In this document: in pieces, positions 46,653 to 56,867 of the stretch | How positions within the stretch are numbered: the first letter of the stretch is position 1 | Layout of the letters: every line of letters begins with the position of its first letter | Position numbers and translations under genes: made by a program | DNA from: Bacteroidota bacterium | GTDB lineage: Bacteria; Bacteroidota; Bacteroidia; B-17B0; Aurantibacillaceae | DNA length: 64,000 nucleotides | NCBI GenBank assembly: GCA_016711805.1 | Contig: JADJSH010000001.1 | Coordinates: 310,001-374,000, forward strand | Direction: 5' to 3' | Notes under the pieces: generated by a model | What the model was told of the DNA's origin: nothing | What the model saw: the letters and a program-made list of their open reading frames with translations, nothing else | Database searches by the model: none

Positions 46653-47753
46653 TTATTTTTTTACGTTTACGTTATCACCTTCGTTAATTAAATCGTAACC
46701 TTCAGTAATTAATAAATCACCTTCTTTTAATCCTTCGGATACCTCGGCTAAGCCATTATATTCGTGAGAAATTTTAATCATATTTTTAACTACTTTTCCA
46801 TCAACAGAAATGAATACAAAATTATCATTAGTGCCTTTTTGAATAAATTTGACTGGCACAACAATTTTAGGAGTAGCTGATTGATAATCGTTAATTTTTA
46901 ATTTAGCTACCATGTTAGGATGGTATTCTTTTTTATTATCTAACAAGACCTCAACACCAAACGTACGTGTTAAATTATTAATAGCGCGAGAAGAATAATT
47001 TACTTTAGAATTTATAGAATCATGCATATCAGGAAATAATACTAACGTTTCGTTACCAATTTTTATTCGGTTTGCATATGATTCAGACACATCTGCTTTT
47101 ATTTTTAAGTTGCTGAAATTAATCACATTAATTGCAGGCACACCTGGTGCAACAGCTTGTCCTATTTTAATATTTACGGCATCAACTGTACCATTAATTG
47201 GCGAAATAATTTTACTCATACGTACTTGTTCTTGCATAGTCGTAATTTTATGCTCTAAACTTTCTTTAGTGTTTTTAGCTTGCAAAAACTGAATTTCAGT
47301 TCCAATTTTTTGATCCCACAAATTCTTTTGTTTTTCAAAAATTTGTTTTGCTAAATCTAAGCTGGTTTGTACATCTGCAATTTGTTGTTGTATAGCACGA
47401 GAATCAGTTTCTGCCAATACCTGCCCTTTACTTACTTCATCGCCCACTTTTACATTAATTTTTGTAATAGTTCCTGGCATTTCTGATGATAAAGAAACGT
47501 TTTCATCGGCATCAATACGACCTTGTACTTCAATAAATGTTTTAAACGTTTGTGGCGTTAAAGCCATAGCAACTACATCAATTAATTTAATTTTAGTAGT
47601 ATCCGCTTTAGCTAATTCTTCTTCTAATGTGGCAATTTCAGTTTCAAGCGCTGCTTTTTCTGTTCTTAATTTTTCAAGCTTTACTTTTTTATCTGGCGCT
47701 GAACAAGCTGCAAATATGGCGGAAATAAAGATGATTAAAATGGTATTTTTCAT
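46653..47753 (-). CDS. RND efflux membrane-fusion (periplasmic adaptor) lipoprotein
   Basis: About 366 residues from ATG 47753; a longer start (ten codons upstream) would hide the lipobox. The signal MKNTILIIFISAIFAAC is a lipoprotein type. A coiled coil (about 25-55: EKLRTEKAALETEIATLEEE) precedes the lipoyl-like half SLSSEMPGTITKINVKVGDEV, an alpha-hairpin (about 120-170) and the beta-barrel part. The unusual N-terminal coiled coil before the first lipoyl half is common in Bacteroidota adaptors. It links the RND pump to the TolC-like channel. Confidence 0.92.
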   Translation of the reverse strand: MKNTILIIFISAIFAACSAPDKKVKLEKLRTEKAALETEIATLEEELAKADTTKIKLIDVVAMALTPQTFKTFIEVQGRIDADENVSLSSEMPGTITKINVKVGDEVSKGQVLAETDSRAIQQQIADVQTSLDLAKQIFEKQKNLWDQKIGTEIQFLQAKNTKESLEHKITTMQEQVRMSKIISPINGTVDAVNIKIGQAVAPGVPAINVINFSNLKIKADVSESYANRIKIGNETLVLFPDMHDSINSKVNYSSRAINNLTRTFGVEVLLDNKKEYHPNMVAKLKINDYQSATPKIVVPVKFIQKGTNDNFVFISVDGKVVKNMIKISHEYNGLAEVSEGLKEGDLLITEGYDLINEGDNVNVKK

Positions 47754-47793
47754 AAGGTATGTATTATTATATTTTGTTTTCAATTTTTACTTT

Positions 47794-49212
47794 TTATTTA
47801 ACTAATGTTCCTATAGCTTTTAAATAATCGATTTTATAAACCAACATATCATAAACAGCATTGAAGTAATTTGCCTGCGACTCTTTTAAAGATTGTTGTG
47901 CATTAATTACCTCGATGTTACTTCCAACACCCTGCTCATATTTTTTTTGCGACACATTATATACGTTTTGAGCTAAATCCAGATTACGCTTTTGTACTTG
48001 TAAAGACAAAGCAGCATTGTTGTAATTTACAGCCGCCGAAGCGCCTTCCAATTCAATAGCTAATTGAAGGTTTTTCATACTATTTTCGCCTTTTGTAAAA
48101 TCCAATTTAGCTTGTTGTATTTTATAGTGACGCTGCAAACCATCAAATACATTTAAAGAAAGTGTTGCTCCTATTAATTGAGTTTGATAATATTTATTGA
48201 TATAACCTACATAGTTTAAATCATTTCCCATTCCACTAGCAGAAAGGCTTCCAAATGCCACTAATGATGGCATATACCCGAATTTTAGTCGTTTTACATT
48301 AATTTGATATAACCTTTGTTGAACTTCCATCATTTGGTATTCTGTTCTTTTTGATACATCAATTTTAGAAACACTTATTTCTGCATTATCTGAAATTGAT
48401 AATGAATCTGTTAAAACTAAATTATCAGCTCCAGCATAACCCATCTGAAATTTCAACACATTTTCACTCAAAGATATTAAACGTTCAATTTTTTGTTTCT
48501 CGGTAATTAAATTATTAAAGGCAACTTCTAATCTGTCAACATCAATTTGTTCCACAAATCCTTGTTTATTAAATGCTTTTGTATCGTTTAATAATTTTTC
48601 TAATTTGGTGATATTAGCATCCAGCAGTTTAATTCTTTCTTTGTTAACCAAAACTCCATAATATGCTTTGGAAACCTGACTTACAACTTCTGTTTTACTT
48701 CTTGCTACACTAATATTCATTAAGCTAATCATTTCTTTAGTAGCTTTTAATCCTACTAAATAATCGGCGCTAAAAACTAATAACGAAGCGTTTAAACCTG
48801 CTGTTGTTTGATACCTTGTGCCAAATTGAGCCGCAATTGGATCGTAATTATTTTGATCTAATTTAGCTGGATCAAGTATCACTGGCATTCCCGCTCCTCT
48901 TAAAGCATCAATTGTTCCTGCATAAGAAGCTGGCGCAATAAAGTTTGGTAAAACTTGAGTTGGAACAACAATAAAATTTTTCATATCTACACTACCAGTA
49001 ATTTGTGGTAACGCCATTCCAATTACTTCCTTTCGCTTATATTTTGCCATCAAAACATCGCTCTGGGCGTTTAAGTAATTTGGGCTGTTTTTGTAGGCAT
49101 AATCAATAGCTTGTTGCAAACTATAACTGCTAGCATTTGCCTCTTGCGCATTTGCCTTGGTAACACCAAACATTAAGGCTATTAATGTTATGGCTATTGG
49201 TTTATTCATCAT
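47794..49212 (-). CDS. TolC-family outer-membrane efflux channel
   Basis: 472 residues. A signal peptide (NKPIAITLIALMFGVTKANA) is followed by the two OEP repeats, each with long helices (SLQQAIDYAYKNSPNYLNAQ; GSNIEVINAQQSLKESQANY) and beta strands (ASLLVFSADYLVG; GATLSLNVFDGL). This is the outer-membrane exit duct of the pump. The frame starts MMNKP; either Met is possible. It sits between the TetR regulator and the adaptor in the operon. Confidence 0.93.
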   Translation of the reverse strand: MMNKPIAITLIALMFGVTKANAQEANASSYSLQQAIDYAYKNSPNYLNAQSDVLMAKYKRKEVIGMALPQITGSVDMKNFIVVPTQVLPNFIAPASYAGTIDALRGAGMPVILDPAKLDQNNYDPIAAQFGTRYQTTAGLNASLLVFSADYLVGLKATKEMISLMNISVARSKTEVVSQVSKAYYGVLVNKERIKLLDANITKLEKLLNDTKAFNKQGFVEQIDVDRLEVAFNNLITEKQKIERLISLSENVLKFQMGYAGADNLVLTDSLSISDNAEISVSKIDVSKRTEYQMMEVQQRLYQINVKRLKFGYMPSLVAFGSLSASGMGNDLNYVGYINKYYQTQLIGATLSLNVFDGLQRHYKIQQAKLDFTKGENSMKNLQLAIELEGASAAVNYNNAALSLQVQKRNLDLAQNVYNVSQKKYEQGVGSNIEVINAQQSLKESQANYFNAVYDMLVYKIDYLKAIGTLVK

Positions 49213-49263
49213 ATAATTGGTATTTTTTGTTTTAAATGTTTAAGGTTGTTTTTTGTAAATCAA

Positions 49264-49878
49264 TTATTCTTGTTCTTTTATTTTCCGGTATTCATTAATC
49301 AATTTATGGCCTTTAATGGTGCAAATACCATAAATAAAAATATCTAAAATTAATTCGTGTGCTTTTGTAAAACTGATTTTATCAAATGTGTAATAATTAC
49401 CAAAAAACAACATATCAATTTGTGCTAAACGTAATTTGGCTGCAAATTCATTATCTATATCAGCTCTGTAAAAGCCATCTTCTTTACCCTTTTTAATATT
49501 TGTTAAAATATCTTTTAAGGCACATTCATCTTTAAAATTTTGAAATTGCTTAAACGCTAGTGGATGAAATTTTTGTAGATCTATAAAAAACATTGGATTT
49601 ACATTTTCAAGCATTTCCGTCACATTTTTTGAAATCAACATAATTTCGTGTATCGGATTTTTTGCTTGTGTAATTACATCGTCAAACTTTTTTTGATGTT
49701 TTACCAACTCCACTTCACACATTTGATTTACCAAATCATCTTTTTCTTTATAAAACTGATAAATAGTTTTTTTAGACATGCCAAGCTCTTTAGCAATATC
49801 ATCCATCGTTACGCGCTTTATTCCAAACTTAAAAAAAAGTTCTAATGATGTTTTTAATATTTTTTCTTGTGGTTCCAT
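49264..49878 (-). CDS. TetR-family transcriptional regulator of the efflux operon
   Basis: 204 residues. The N-terminal helix-turn-helix (RVTMDDIAKELGMSKKTIY, about 20-38, then QFYKEKDDL) is standard TetR, followed by an all-helical ligand-binding domain. It is the first gene of the efflux operon, 51 bases before the TolC gene, so it probably represses the pump and responds to a pump substrate. An autoregulatory operator is expected near 49880-49930, overlapping the promoter. Confidence 0.9.
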   Translation of the reverse strand: MEPQEKILKTSLELFFKFGIKRVTMDDIAKELGMSKKTIYQFYKEKDDLVNQMCEVELVKHQKKFDDVITQAKNPIHEIMLISKNVTEMLENVNPMFFIDLQKFHPLAFKQFQNFKDECALKDILTNIKKGKEDGFYRADIDNEFAAKLRLAQIDMLFFGNYYTFDKISFTKAHELILDIFIYGICTIKGHKLINEYRKIKEQE

Positions 49879-49894
49879 TTTATAATTTCGGGCA

Positions 49895-49926
49895 CAAAAC
49901 TAAAGAAACTATTTTTGTTCTACAAG
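49895..49926 (-). promoter_or_regulatory. Promoter of the efflux operon (minus strand)
   Basis: On the minus strand a -7 box TAGTTTTG (49895-49902 on the plus coordinates) is preceded by CTTG (49923-49926) at a 20-base spacing, close to the Bacteroidota TTTG/TAnnTTTG consensus. The ATG at 49878 follows 16 bases later. Confidence 0.5.
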
Positions 49927-50010
49927 TTTCCGTAAATATATTTTGGCTTGATAATTGTTAAATAAATTAACAATTGGTAAAAAGTCTGTAGTTTTACGCA
50001 CAACTTTTTA

Positions 50011-50041
50011 TTTGTCGATTAAAAAAACTGCTCTATCTTTG
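50011..50041 (+). promoter_or_regulatory. Consensus Bacteroidota promoter of the adhesin/SprF operon
   Basis: TTTG (50011-50014) and TATCTTTG (50034-50041) are separated by 19 bases, a full match to the TTTG-N19-TAnnTTTG consensus. The ATG at 50050 is only eight bases after the -7 box, so the transcript would be nearly leaderless. This is the only clear promoter before the five-gene run to the window edge. Confidence 0.7.
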
Positions 50042-50049
50042 AAAAACTT

Positions 50050-53000
50050 ATGTTTAAGAAACAAACCCTAACCATCTTATTGTTTTTAACATTTTTTTTG
50101 AATGTTAGATCACAGATTGATACCTCTTTTTGGTTCATAGCCCCTGATATATCTCAAGGATTAGGAGACAGACCGATTTATCTATATTTTAATACCTATG
50201 CGCAAGCTGCCACGGTAAAAGTGAGGCAACCTGCTAATGGGGGCTTTGTGCCGATTACTCTAGCTACTCCTGCTAACTCTATTGACTCTATTAATTTAAC
50301 GCCATTTATTGCAAGTGTTGAGAATAGTACTGCTAATAGTATCCTTAATAACGGACTATACATTTCCTCAACACAAAAAATTTCAACTTTATATTCTGTT
50401 CGAGCAGCAGCAAATAGAGAATATCTGAGTTTAAAAGGTCCAAAAGCACTTGGTATTGATTTTTATATTCCAATGCAAGAATTTTGGAATCAAGCTCCAG
50501 CTACATCTCCGAAATCGTTTTCATCATTTGATATCGTTGCTTCTCAAAATAATACAACAGTTTTAATAACTCCAAAAACAGCTATTATAGGTCATGCTGC
50601 AAATGCTACTTTCACAGTTTTATTACAACAAGGACAATCATTTTCTTGCCAAGATACTGCTAGAACGGCGACTACCAGTTTAGGTGGATCAATTGTTTCA
50701 TCCAACAAACCTATCGCTGTTACTATTCAATCTAGTGGGCTAAATCAATCAGGCTGCTTGAGTTCAGTTGCAGATCAAATTACAAATTCAACTTATATTG
50801 GTACCGATTATATTGTAAATAAAGGTACCGCTACTACTGAAAAAATATTCATTTTAGCAACGCAAAATAATACTCAAATAACCATCAACGATGGGTCTAC
50901 AACCACACATGTTGCTAATTTTGGTGAAACATACGTATATACGGCAACTCAACCTGTTACTTATGTAAAAACTAATAAACCTGCATACGTTTTACATGTG
51001 TCTGGTTATGGTTGCAGATTGAGTGGTGCTCAACTACCACCATTCTTTTGTGCAGGAACATTTACATCATCATTTACTCGTGCATCATCCGATTCACTTG
51101 CTCTAAACTTATTTACAAGAACTGGATTTGAAGGAAACTTTGCATTGAATGGAAACGCTTCTTTAATCCCTGCTTCTGCATTTACAATTGTTCCTGGTTC
51201 ATCAGGTAATATTAAGTCTGCAAAAATTTATTATTCAACAGCTGTCATTCCTGTTGGTTCGCACAACGAAGTGACTAATACAGGAGACGTATTTGGGTTA
51301 GGCATTTTAAATGGCGCTTATAATAAAGGAAGTGCATATTCATACGTATCGGAATTTGAATCATATCCTTCTATAAATGCTGGTAGTGACTTTACAATAT
51401 GTGCAAACGGAAGTATAGCTTTAAACGGGCAAATAGGTGGAGGTAACATCACAGGAATTTGGTCAACGAATGGATATGGTACATTTAATGGTGGATTTTC
51501 TGCCCTATCAAATACCTATACACCTAGTCAGTTAGATACAACCGTTAAACCAGTGAAATTATTTTTAACAACTAACGGACAATGTCCGCAGCAAAAAGAC
51601 ACTTTATTACTTTCTGTTCAACCGTCCCCATTAGTAAACGCTTCAGTCGATCAAATAGTGTGTGGTAATAATAGCGCTGTTTTATTAAACGGCACAATTG
51701 CAGGTGGCTCGTCAACTGGTATATGGGCAAGTGCAGGTTCTGGAACATTTACTCCTGGTGCTACCTCATTAAACAGTACGTATATGCCCAGTGCTTCAGA
51801 AATAAGTGCAGGTTCAGCGACACTCACTTTAACTTCAACACTAAATGGTATTTGTGCTGCTGTAAATGATGTAATGTTTGTGAGTATTACTCCAGTTCCA
51901 ACATCAAACATTGCAGCAACTAGTTTATCGGTATGCGCCAATAATCCTACACTTTCAGTAGCTGGCGTAATTGGCGGAGTAACTACAACAGGTAAATGGA
52001 CAACAAATGGTACAGGTAGTTTTAATCCTAGTAATATATTGTTAGCTACAAACTATTTACCAAGTGCAGCAGACGTATTGGCTGGTCAAGTAAAATTATA
52101 TTTAAGTTCAACCAATAATGGGAATTGTAACCCAGCAAAAGATAGTGTAACTGTATTTTTTACACCATCGCCTTCTGTAAACGCTGGTGTTAATATTTCA
52201 ACATGTAAAAATAATTCAGCAACGGTTTTAGCAGGGGTTGTATCTGGTCCAACTTCATCTGGAATTTGGAGTGGAGGTACAGGAACATTTACACCAAACA
52301 ATACTTCATTAAATGCAACCTATATTCCAACTGCCGCAGAACTTTCAGCAGGTTTGGTTAATCTTATTTTAACATCAACTGCTAATGGCAATTGCAATCA
52401 AGTTACGGATAATGTTTTAATAACTTTCACAAATCCACCAACCGTAAATGCTGGTGTTGACTTATCTGCTTGTAAAAAATAATGCTACAGCTGTTCTTTC
52501 TGGTATTGTATCAGGGCCTACAACAACTGGAATTTGGACAGGAGGTTCAGGAACATTTAATCCCAATAATGCTACTTTAAATGCCACTTATACTCCAAGT
52601 GCATCTGAACTTACGGCAGGAATAGTTTCTTTAACTCTAACCTCAACGGCTAATGGTAACTGTCTTCAAGTAGTTGATAATATGCAAATCAATTATACGA
52701 TTATACCTTCTGTTGCAGCCGGAACAAACATTGCAGTTTGTAAAAACAACGCGCTAGCAGTTCTTTCGGGAACTGTTTCAGGAGCAACAACTACCGGCGT
52801 TTGGACAGGTGGGACAGGATCATTTAATCCAAGTAATGCGGTTTTAAATCCAACCTATACTCCTAGTGCTTCTGAATTAGCTGCCGGTTTCACAAACTTA
52901 ACCTTATCCTCTTCGAACAATGGAAACTGTATTGCAGTTACAAGTACTGTTCAAATAAACTACACAACGCCTCCTACTTCAAATGCAGGACTTAATATTT

Positions 53001-55881
53001 CTTCATGTAAAAACAACCCTGCATCTGTGCTTACAGGAACTATTTCAGGTCCAACTACGTCAGGTATTTGGACAGGTGGAGCTGGAACATACAATCCAAA
53101 TAACACAGCATTAACAGCTACATACACTCCAAGTGCAGGTGAACTTTTTGCAGGATTTGTAAATTTAACTTTAACATCAACTGCCAACGGAAATTGTAAC
53201 GCATCAAGTGATGTCATTACAATAGTTTTCACGAATGCTCCATCTGTTTATGCTGGAGCTGATTTATTTTCTTGTAAAAATAACGCAAACGCATCTCTTT
53301 CTGGAATTGTATCAGGTCCAACAACCACAGGTATTTGGGCTGGTGGTACTGGAACTTTTTCACCAAGTAATACCTCTTTAAATCCAACTTATATTCCAAG
53401 TGCCGCTGATTTAACTGCTGGCGCAATTACACTAACATTAACTTCTACTAATAATGGTAACTGTTTTAGTGTAATTGATAGTGTAAAAATTAATTACACG
53501 CCTTCGCCAATCGTAAATGCAGGGGCAGATATTACTTCCTGTTTAAACAATGCGGCAGCGGCTTTATCAGGAACAGTTTCGGGTGCAACCTCAACAGGTG
53601 TATGGAGCGGTGGATCTGGAAATTACAACCCAAGTAATTCCGTTTTAACAGCTACATATTCACCTAGTGGTGCAGAATTAACAGCAGGTTTTGCTACCCT
53701 AATTTTAACGTCCTCTAATAATGGTACGTGTCTTCAGGTAACTGATACAGTAAAAATTGTTTACACAACTTCTCCAGCGGTAAATGCTGGATCAAATATT
53801 ACTGCTTGTAAAAATAATGCTGCTTCGGTTCTTACTGGAACAGTATCTGGTTCAACAACAACGGGTATTTGGACTGGAGGATCAGGAACATTTAATCCAA
53901 ACAATACCGCATTAACGGCAACTTATACACCTAGTGCTTCTGAAATTACGGCAGGTTTCGTGAATTTAATTTTAACCTCAACAAACAATGGAAATTGCAC
54001 AGTTGCTAGTGATAACATTTTAATTAATTTCACAACAGCTCCTTCTACCTATGCCGGTATCGATTTATTTGCTTGTAGTAATAATGCAGCTTCTATTCTA
54101 TCTGGATCAGTCAATGGACCAACAACAACAGGCATTTGGGCAGGCGGCACTGGAACATTTACTCCAAGTAATACTTCCTTAAATCCTACTTACATTCCTA
54201 CAGCAGCTGAAATTGCAGCAGGGTCTGTAAAAATCACTTTAACTTCTACTAATAATGGAAATTGTAATCAAGTTAAAGATAGTTTAATGATTAACTTTAC
54301 TATATCGCCATTTGTAAATGCTGGTATAGATTTATCTTCTTGTAAAAACAATCCTATTACTTCATTTCAGGCTTAGTATCTGGTGCAACTACAACGGGCA
54401 TTTGGACTGGTGGTGCAGGATCATTTAATCCTGGTAATACTTCACTAACAACTACCTATACACCTAGCTCGGCAGAACTTGCAGCTGGAAGTGTAAGTTT
54501 AACTTTGAACTCAACAAACAACGGAAATTGTAATCAAGTAAATGACACGATTGTAATTAACTTTACAAATCCACCTTTAGTAAGTGCGGGAGTGGATTTA
54601 TTTGCTTGTAAAAATAACGCGTCTACTATTCTAGGGGGTGTTATATCAGGCGCAACAACAACTGGCGTTTGGACAGGAGGAGCGGGCTCATTTAATCCAA
54701 ATAATACTGCTTTAACAGCAACTTATACTCCAAGTGCCGCTGAAATTGCTGTAGGTTATGTGAATTTAATTTTAACGTCAACAAATAATGGGGGATGTAA
54801 TTCGGTAAATGATTTGGTTAAATTAAATTTTATGGCAAAACCATTTGCTAATTTCAATTACAACCTTGTTTGTTTAAATAATACCACAACTTTTACTGAT
54901 TTATCTTCTGCAGGTTCTGGCACATTATCTTCATGGGAATGGACTTATGGGGATGCTACACCAACAGCAACTACTCAAAACACAAGTCATACTTTTTCAA
55001 ACTCAACCACATATACCACTCAACTGGTCGTATCAAACTCTTTCGGCTGTTATGATACCATTAGAAAAACACCTATAATTTATCCATTACCAAATGCAGA
55101 TTTTGGAATCAACAGAATTTGTAATGGAAATTTATTAACTCTCATATTTTCTGACAGCTCATCAGTTTCATCACCAGAAACAATTAACAGTTGGTTTTGG
55201 GATTTTGGAGGTCCAGGCCAAAGTAACTTACAAAACCCTTCACAATTATTCCCAGGCTCTGGTTTCTACACTATTAAATTAATTGCTACAACCAACCACA
55301 ACTGTAAGGATACTGTATCGAAACAATTGAATTTAACGCCAAGACCATCAGCAGGTTTCGCTTACTCAATTTCATCTGGAGTAAATGTTGGTACAACAGT
55401 TAACTTCGTTGACACATCGAGTTATTCAAATAATTGGACATGGAGTTTTGGAGATGCACAAGGAAATGGCTCTACTCAACAAAATCCATCAACTATTTAC
55501 TATGATAATGGAACTTATATCATTACACAAATTGTAAGTGATGGTTATGGTTGCTCTGATACAGCTAGAGCTGTAATAAAAATTAATAACATTACTAACG
55601 AGATCTCTACATTAATTCCAAATGCAATTTCTCCAAACGGAGATGGAAAAAATGATGTATGGAAATTAGATTTCTTGAGTCTATTATATCCAAATGCCTC
55701 CATTGAAATTTATAACCGATGGGGTGAAAACGTATACATTTCGGAAGGGAACTATACAAATCCTTGGGATGGAACATACAAAGGTCAAGCACTACCAGTT
55801 GGAACCTATTACTATGTTTTAAAATTAAACGATGCAAATAATACGGAACCATTTAAGGGAGGCATCCTATTAATACGATAA
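50050..55881 (+). CDS. Giant repeat adhesin-like protein, T9SS type B cargo (two frameshifts)
   Basis: With two indels corrected, this is one protein of about 1943 residues. A signal peptide (MFKKQTLTILLFLTFFLNVR) is followed by an IgGFc-binding-like domain (about 20-440; FWFIAPDISQG, TVKVRQPANGG) and 13 tandem repeats (51370-54843), most of 89 residues, with Cys at repeat positions 11 and 74. Three PKD domains (with the SWEWTYGD, SWFWDFGG and NWTWSFGD cores) and a CHU_C C-terminus (IPNAISPNGDGKNDVW, YNRWGENVY, WDGTYKGQALPVGTYYY) close the protein. It is thought to be exported by T9SS and to remain on the surface as an adhesin. The breaks are at A6 52474-52479 (one too many) and 54364 (one A short). 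Confidence 0.88.
51370..54843 (+). repeat. Thirteen tandem coding repeats in adhesin 1
   Basis: Thirteen repeats lie end to end. The first three vary in length; repeats 4 to 13 are all 89 residues (267 bp). Each has the order AG..CKNN, SG.VSG.TTTG.W.GG.G.F.PNN, TYTPSA.E..AG, LTSTNNGNC, INFT.P. By sequence, repeats 6, 7 and 8 resemble 9, 10 and 11 respectively; repeat 12 restarts the pattern. Starts of repeats 6, 9 and 12 are 52709, 53510 and 54311, each 801 bases apart. Confidence 0.85.
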
Positions 55882-55882
55882 C

Positions 55883-56867
55883 ATGAAAAAGAATTTATAT
55901 ATATCCTTATTCTTACTTAGCATGATAGTGTTTAGTAAGTACTCTATTGCACAACAGTTACCAATATATACCAATTATATTTTAAATCCATACGCGTATA
56001 ATCCTGCTGTAGCTGGATCTAAACCAAATGCGGTAATGAATTTAAATTACCGTAATCAATGGGTGGGTTTTCAGGATGCTCCTAAAACGTATATGATTAG
56101 CTTACACAGTCCAATTGGAAAACAAAAAAGTGGCTATTGGTGCTTTAGTAAATTCAGATAACGTAGGTTTACTAAGTAGAACATCAGGTTATTTAACTTT
56201 TTCTTATCACATTAAATTAAATAAAAACTACAAATTAGGCTTAGGAGTATCTGCTGGTATGGTTCAATATCGTATTAAACTATATGATGCTAAAGTGGCT
56301 GATACAGGTGATGACCTGTTAACTGGAAATATTTTATCAAACAATGTTTTTGATTCAAATGGAGGCTTGTATTTATATAGTGATAAATTATTTTTTGGAG
56401 TTGCTACTTACCAGTATATTGGTAACAAAATTTCATGGAAAGATTCGCAAAGTAATTTATCACAACACATGTACGCCACTCTTGGTTACACCTTTAAAAT
56501 TTCAAAAACAATTTCAATTCAACCTTCCGCATTGGCAAAATTTAATGCGCCTTTACCAATTCAACCAGAATTTAGCTTAAGAGCGCTATACAAAAATTTG
56601 TTTTGGATAGGAGGCTCCTACCGCATGAATGATGCTGCAAGTGCATTAATTGGTGTTACAATAAAAGACAAATTAACTATTGGTTACTCCTACGACATTG
56701 TTACTTCTAATATTAAATCTTATACCAAAGGCTCGCATGAAATAGCCGTTTGCTATCAGTTTATTAAACCGAAGAAAAAACTAGATGCTGACGAACAAGA
56801 ATTAAACGACATTGATAATAGTATTAAAACTAAATTAAAGAAACAAAATGAAGAAGGCACTAAATAG
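55883..56867 (+). CDS. PorP/SprF-family outer-membrane protein, partner of adhesin 1 (one frameshift)
   Basis: Corrected, this is about 327 residues. A signal peptide (MKKNLYISLFLLSMIVFSK) is followed by the family start QQLPIYTNYILNPYAYNPAV and NLNYRNQWVGFQ, SRTSGYLTFSYH strands and a barrel body ending with a charged tail. PorP/SprF proteins assist secretion or surface retention of T9SS type B cargo, and each usually lies directly next to its cargo gene. Here it starts one base after the adhesin stop, and its 3' end overlaps the next adhesin start by 20 bases. The frame breaks near A6 56124-56129 (one too many) or A4 56119-56122. Confidence 0.88.

Noticed and set aside
52474..54364. Phase variation of adhesin 1 by homopolymer slippage
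   Set aside because: The runs are short (A6 and a single A), and the same kind of break occurs in unrelated genes of the window, so sequencing error is the simpler explanation.
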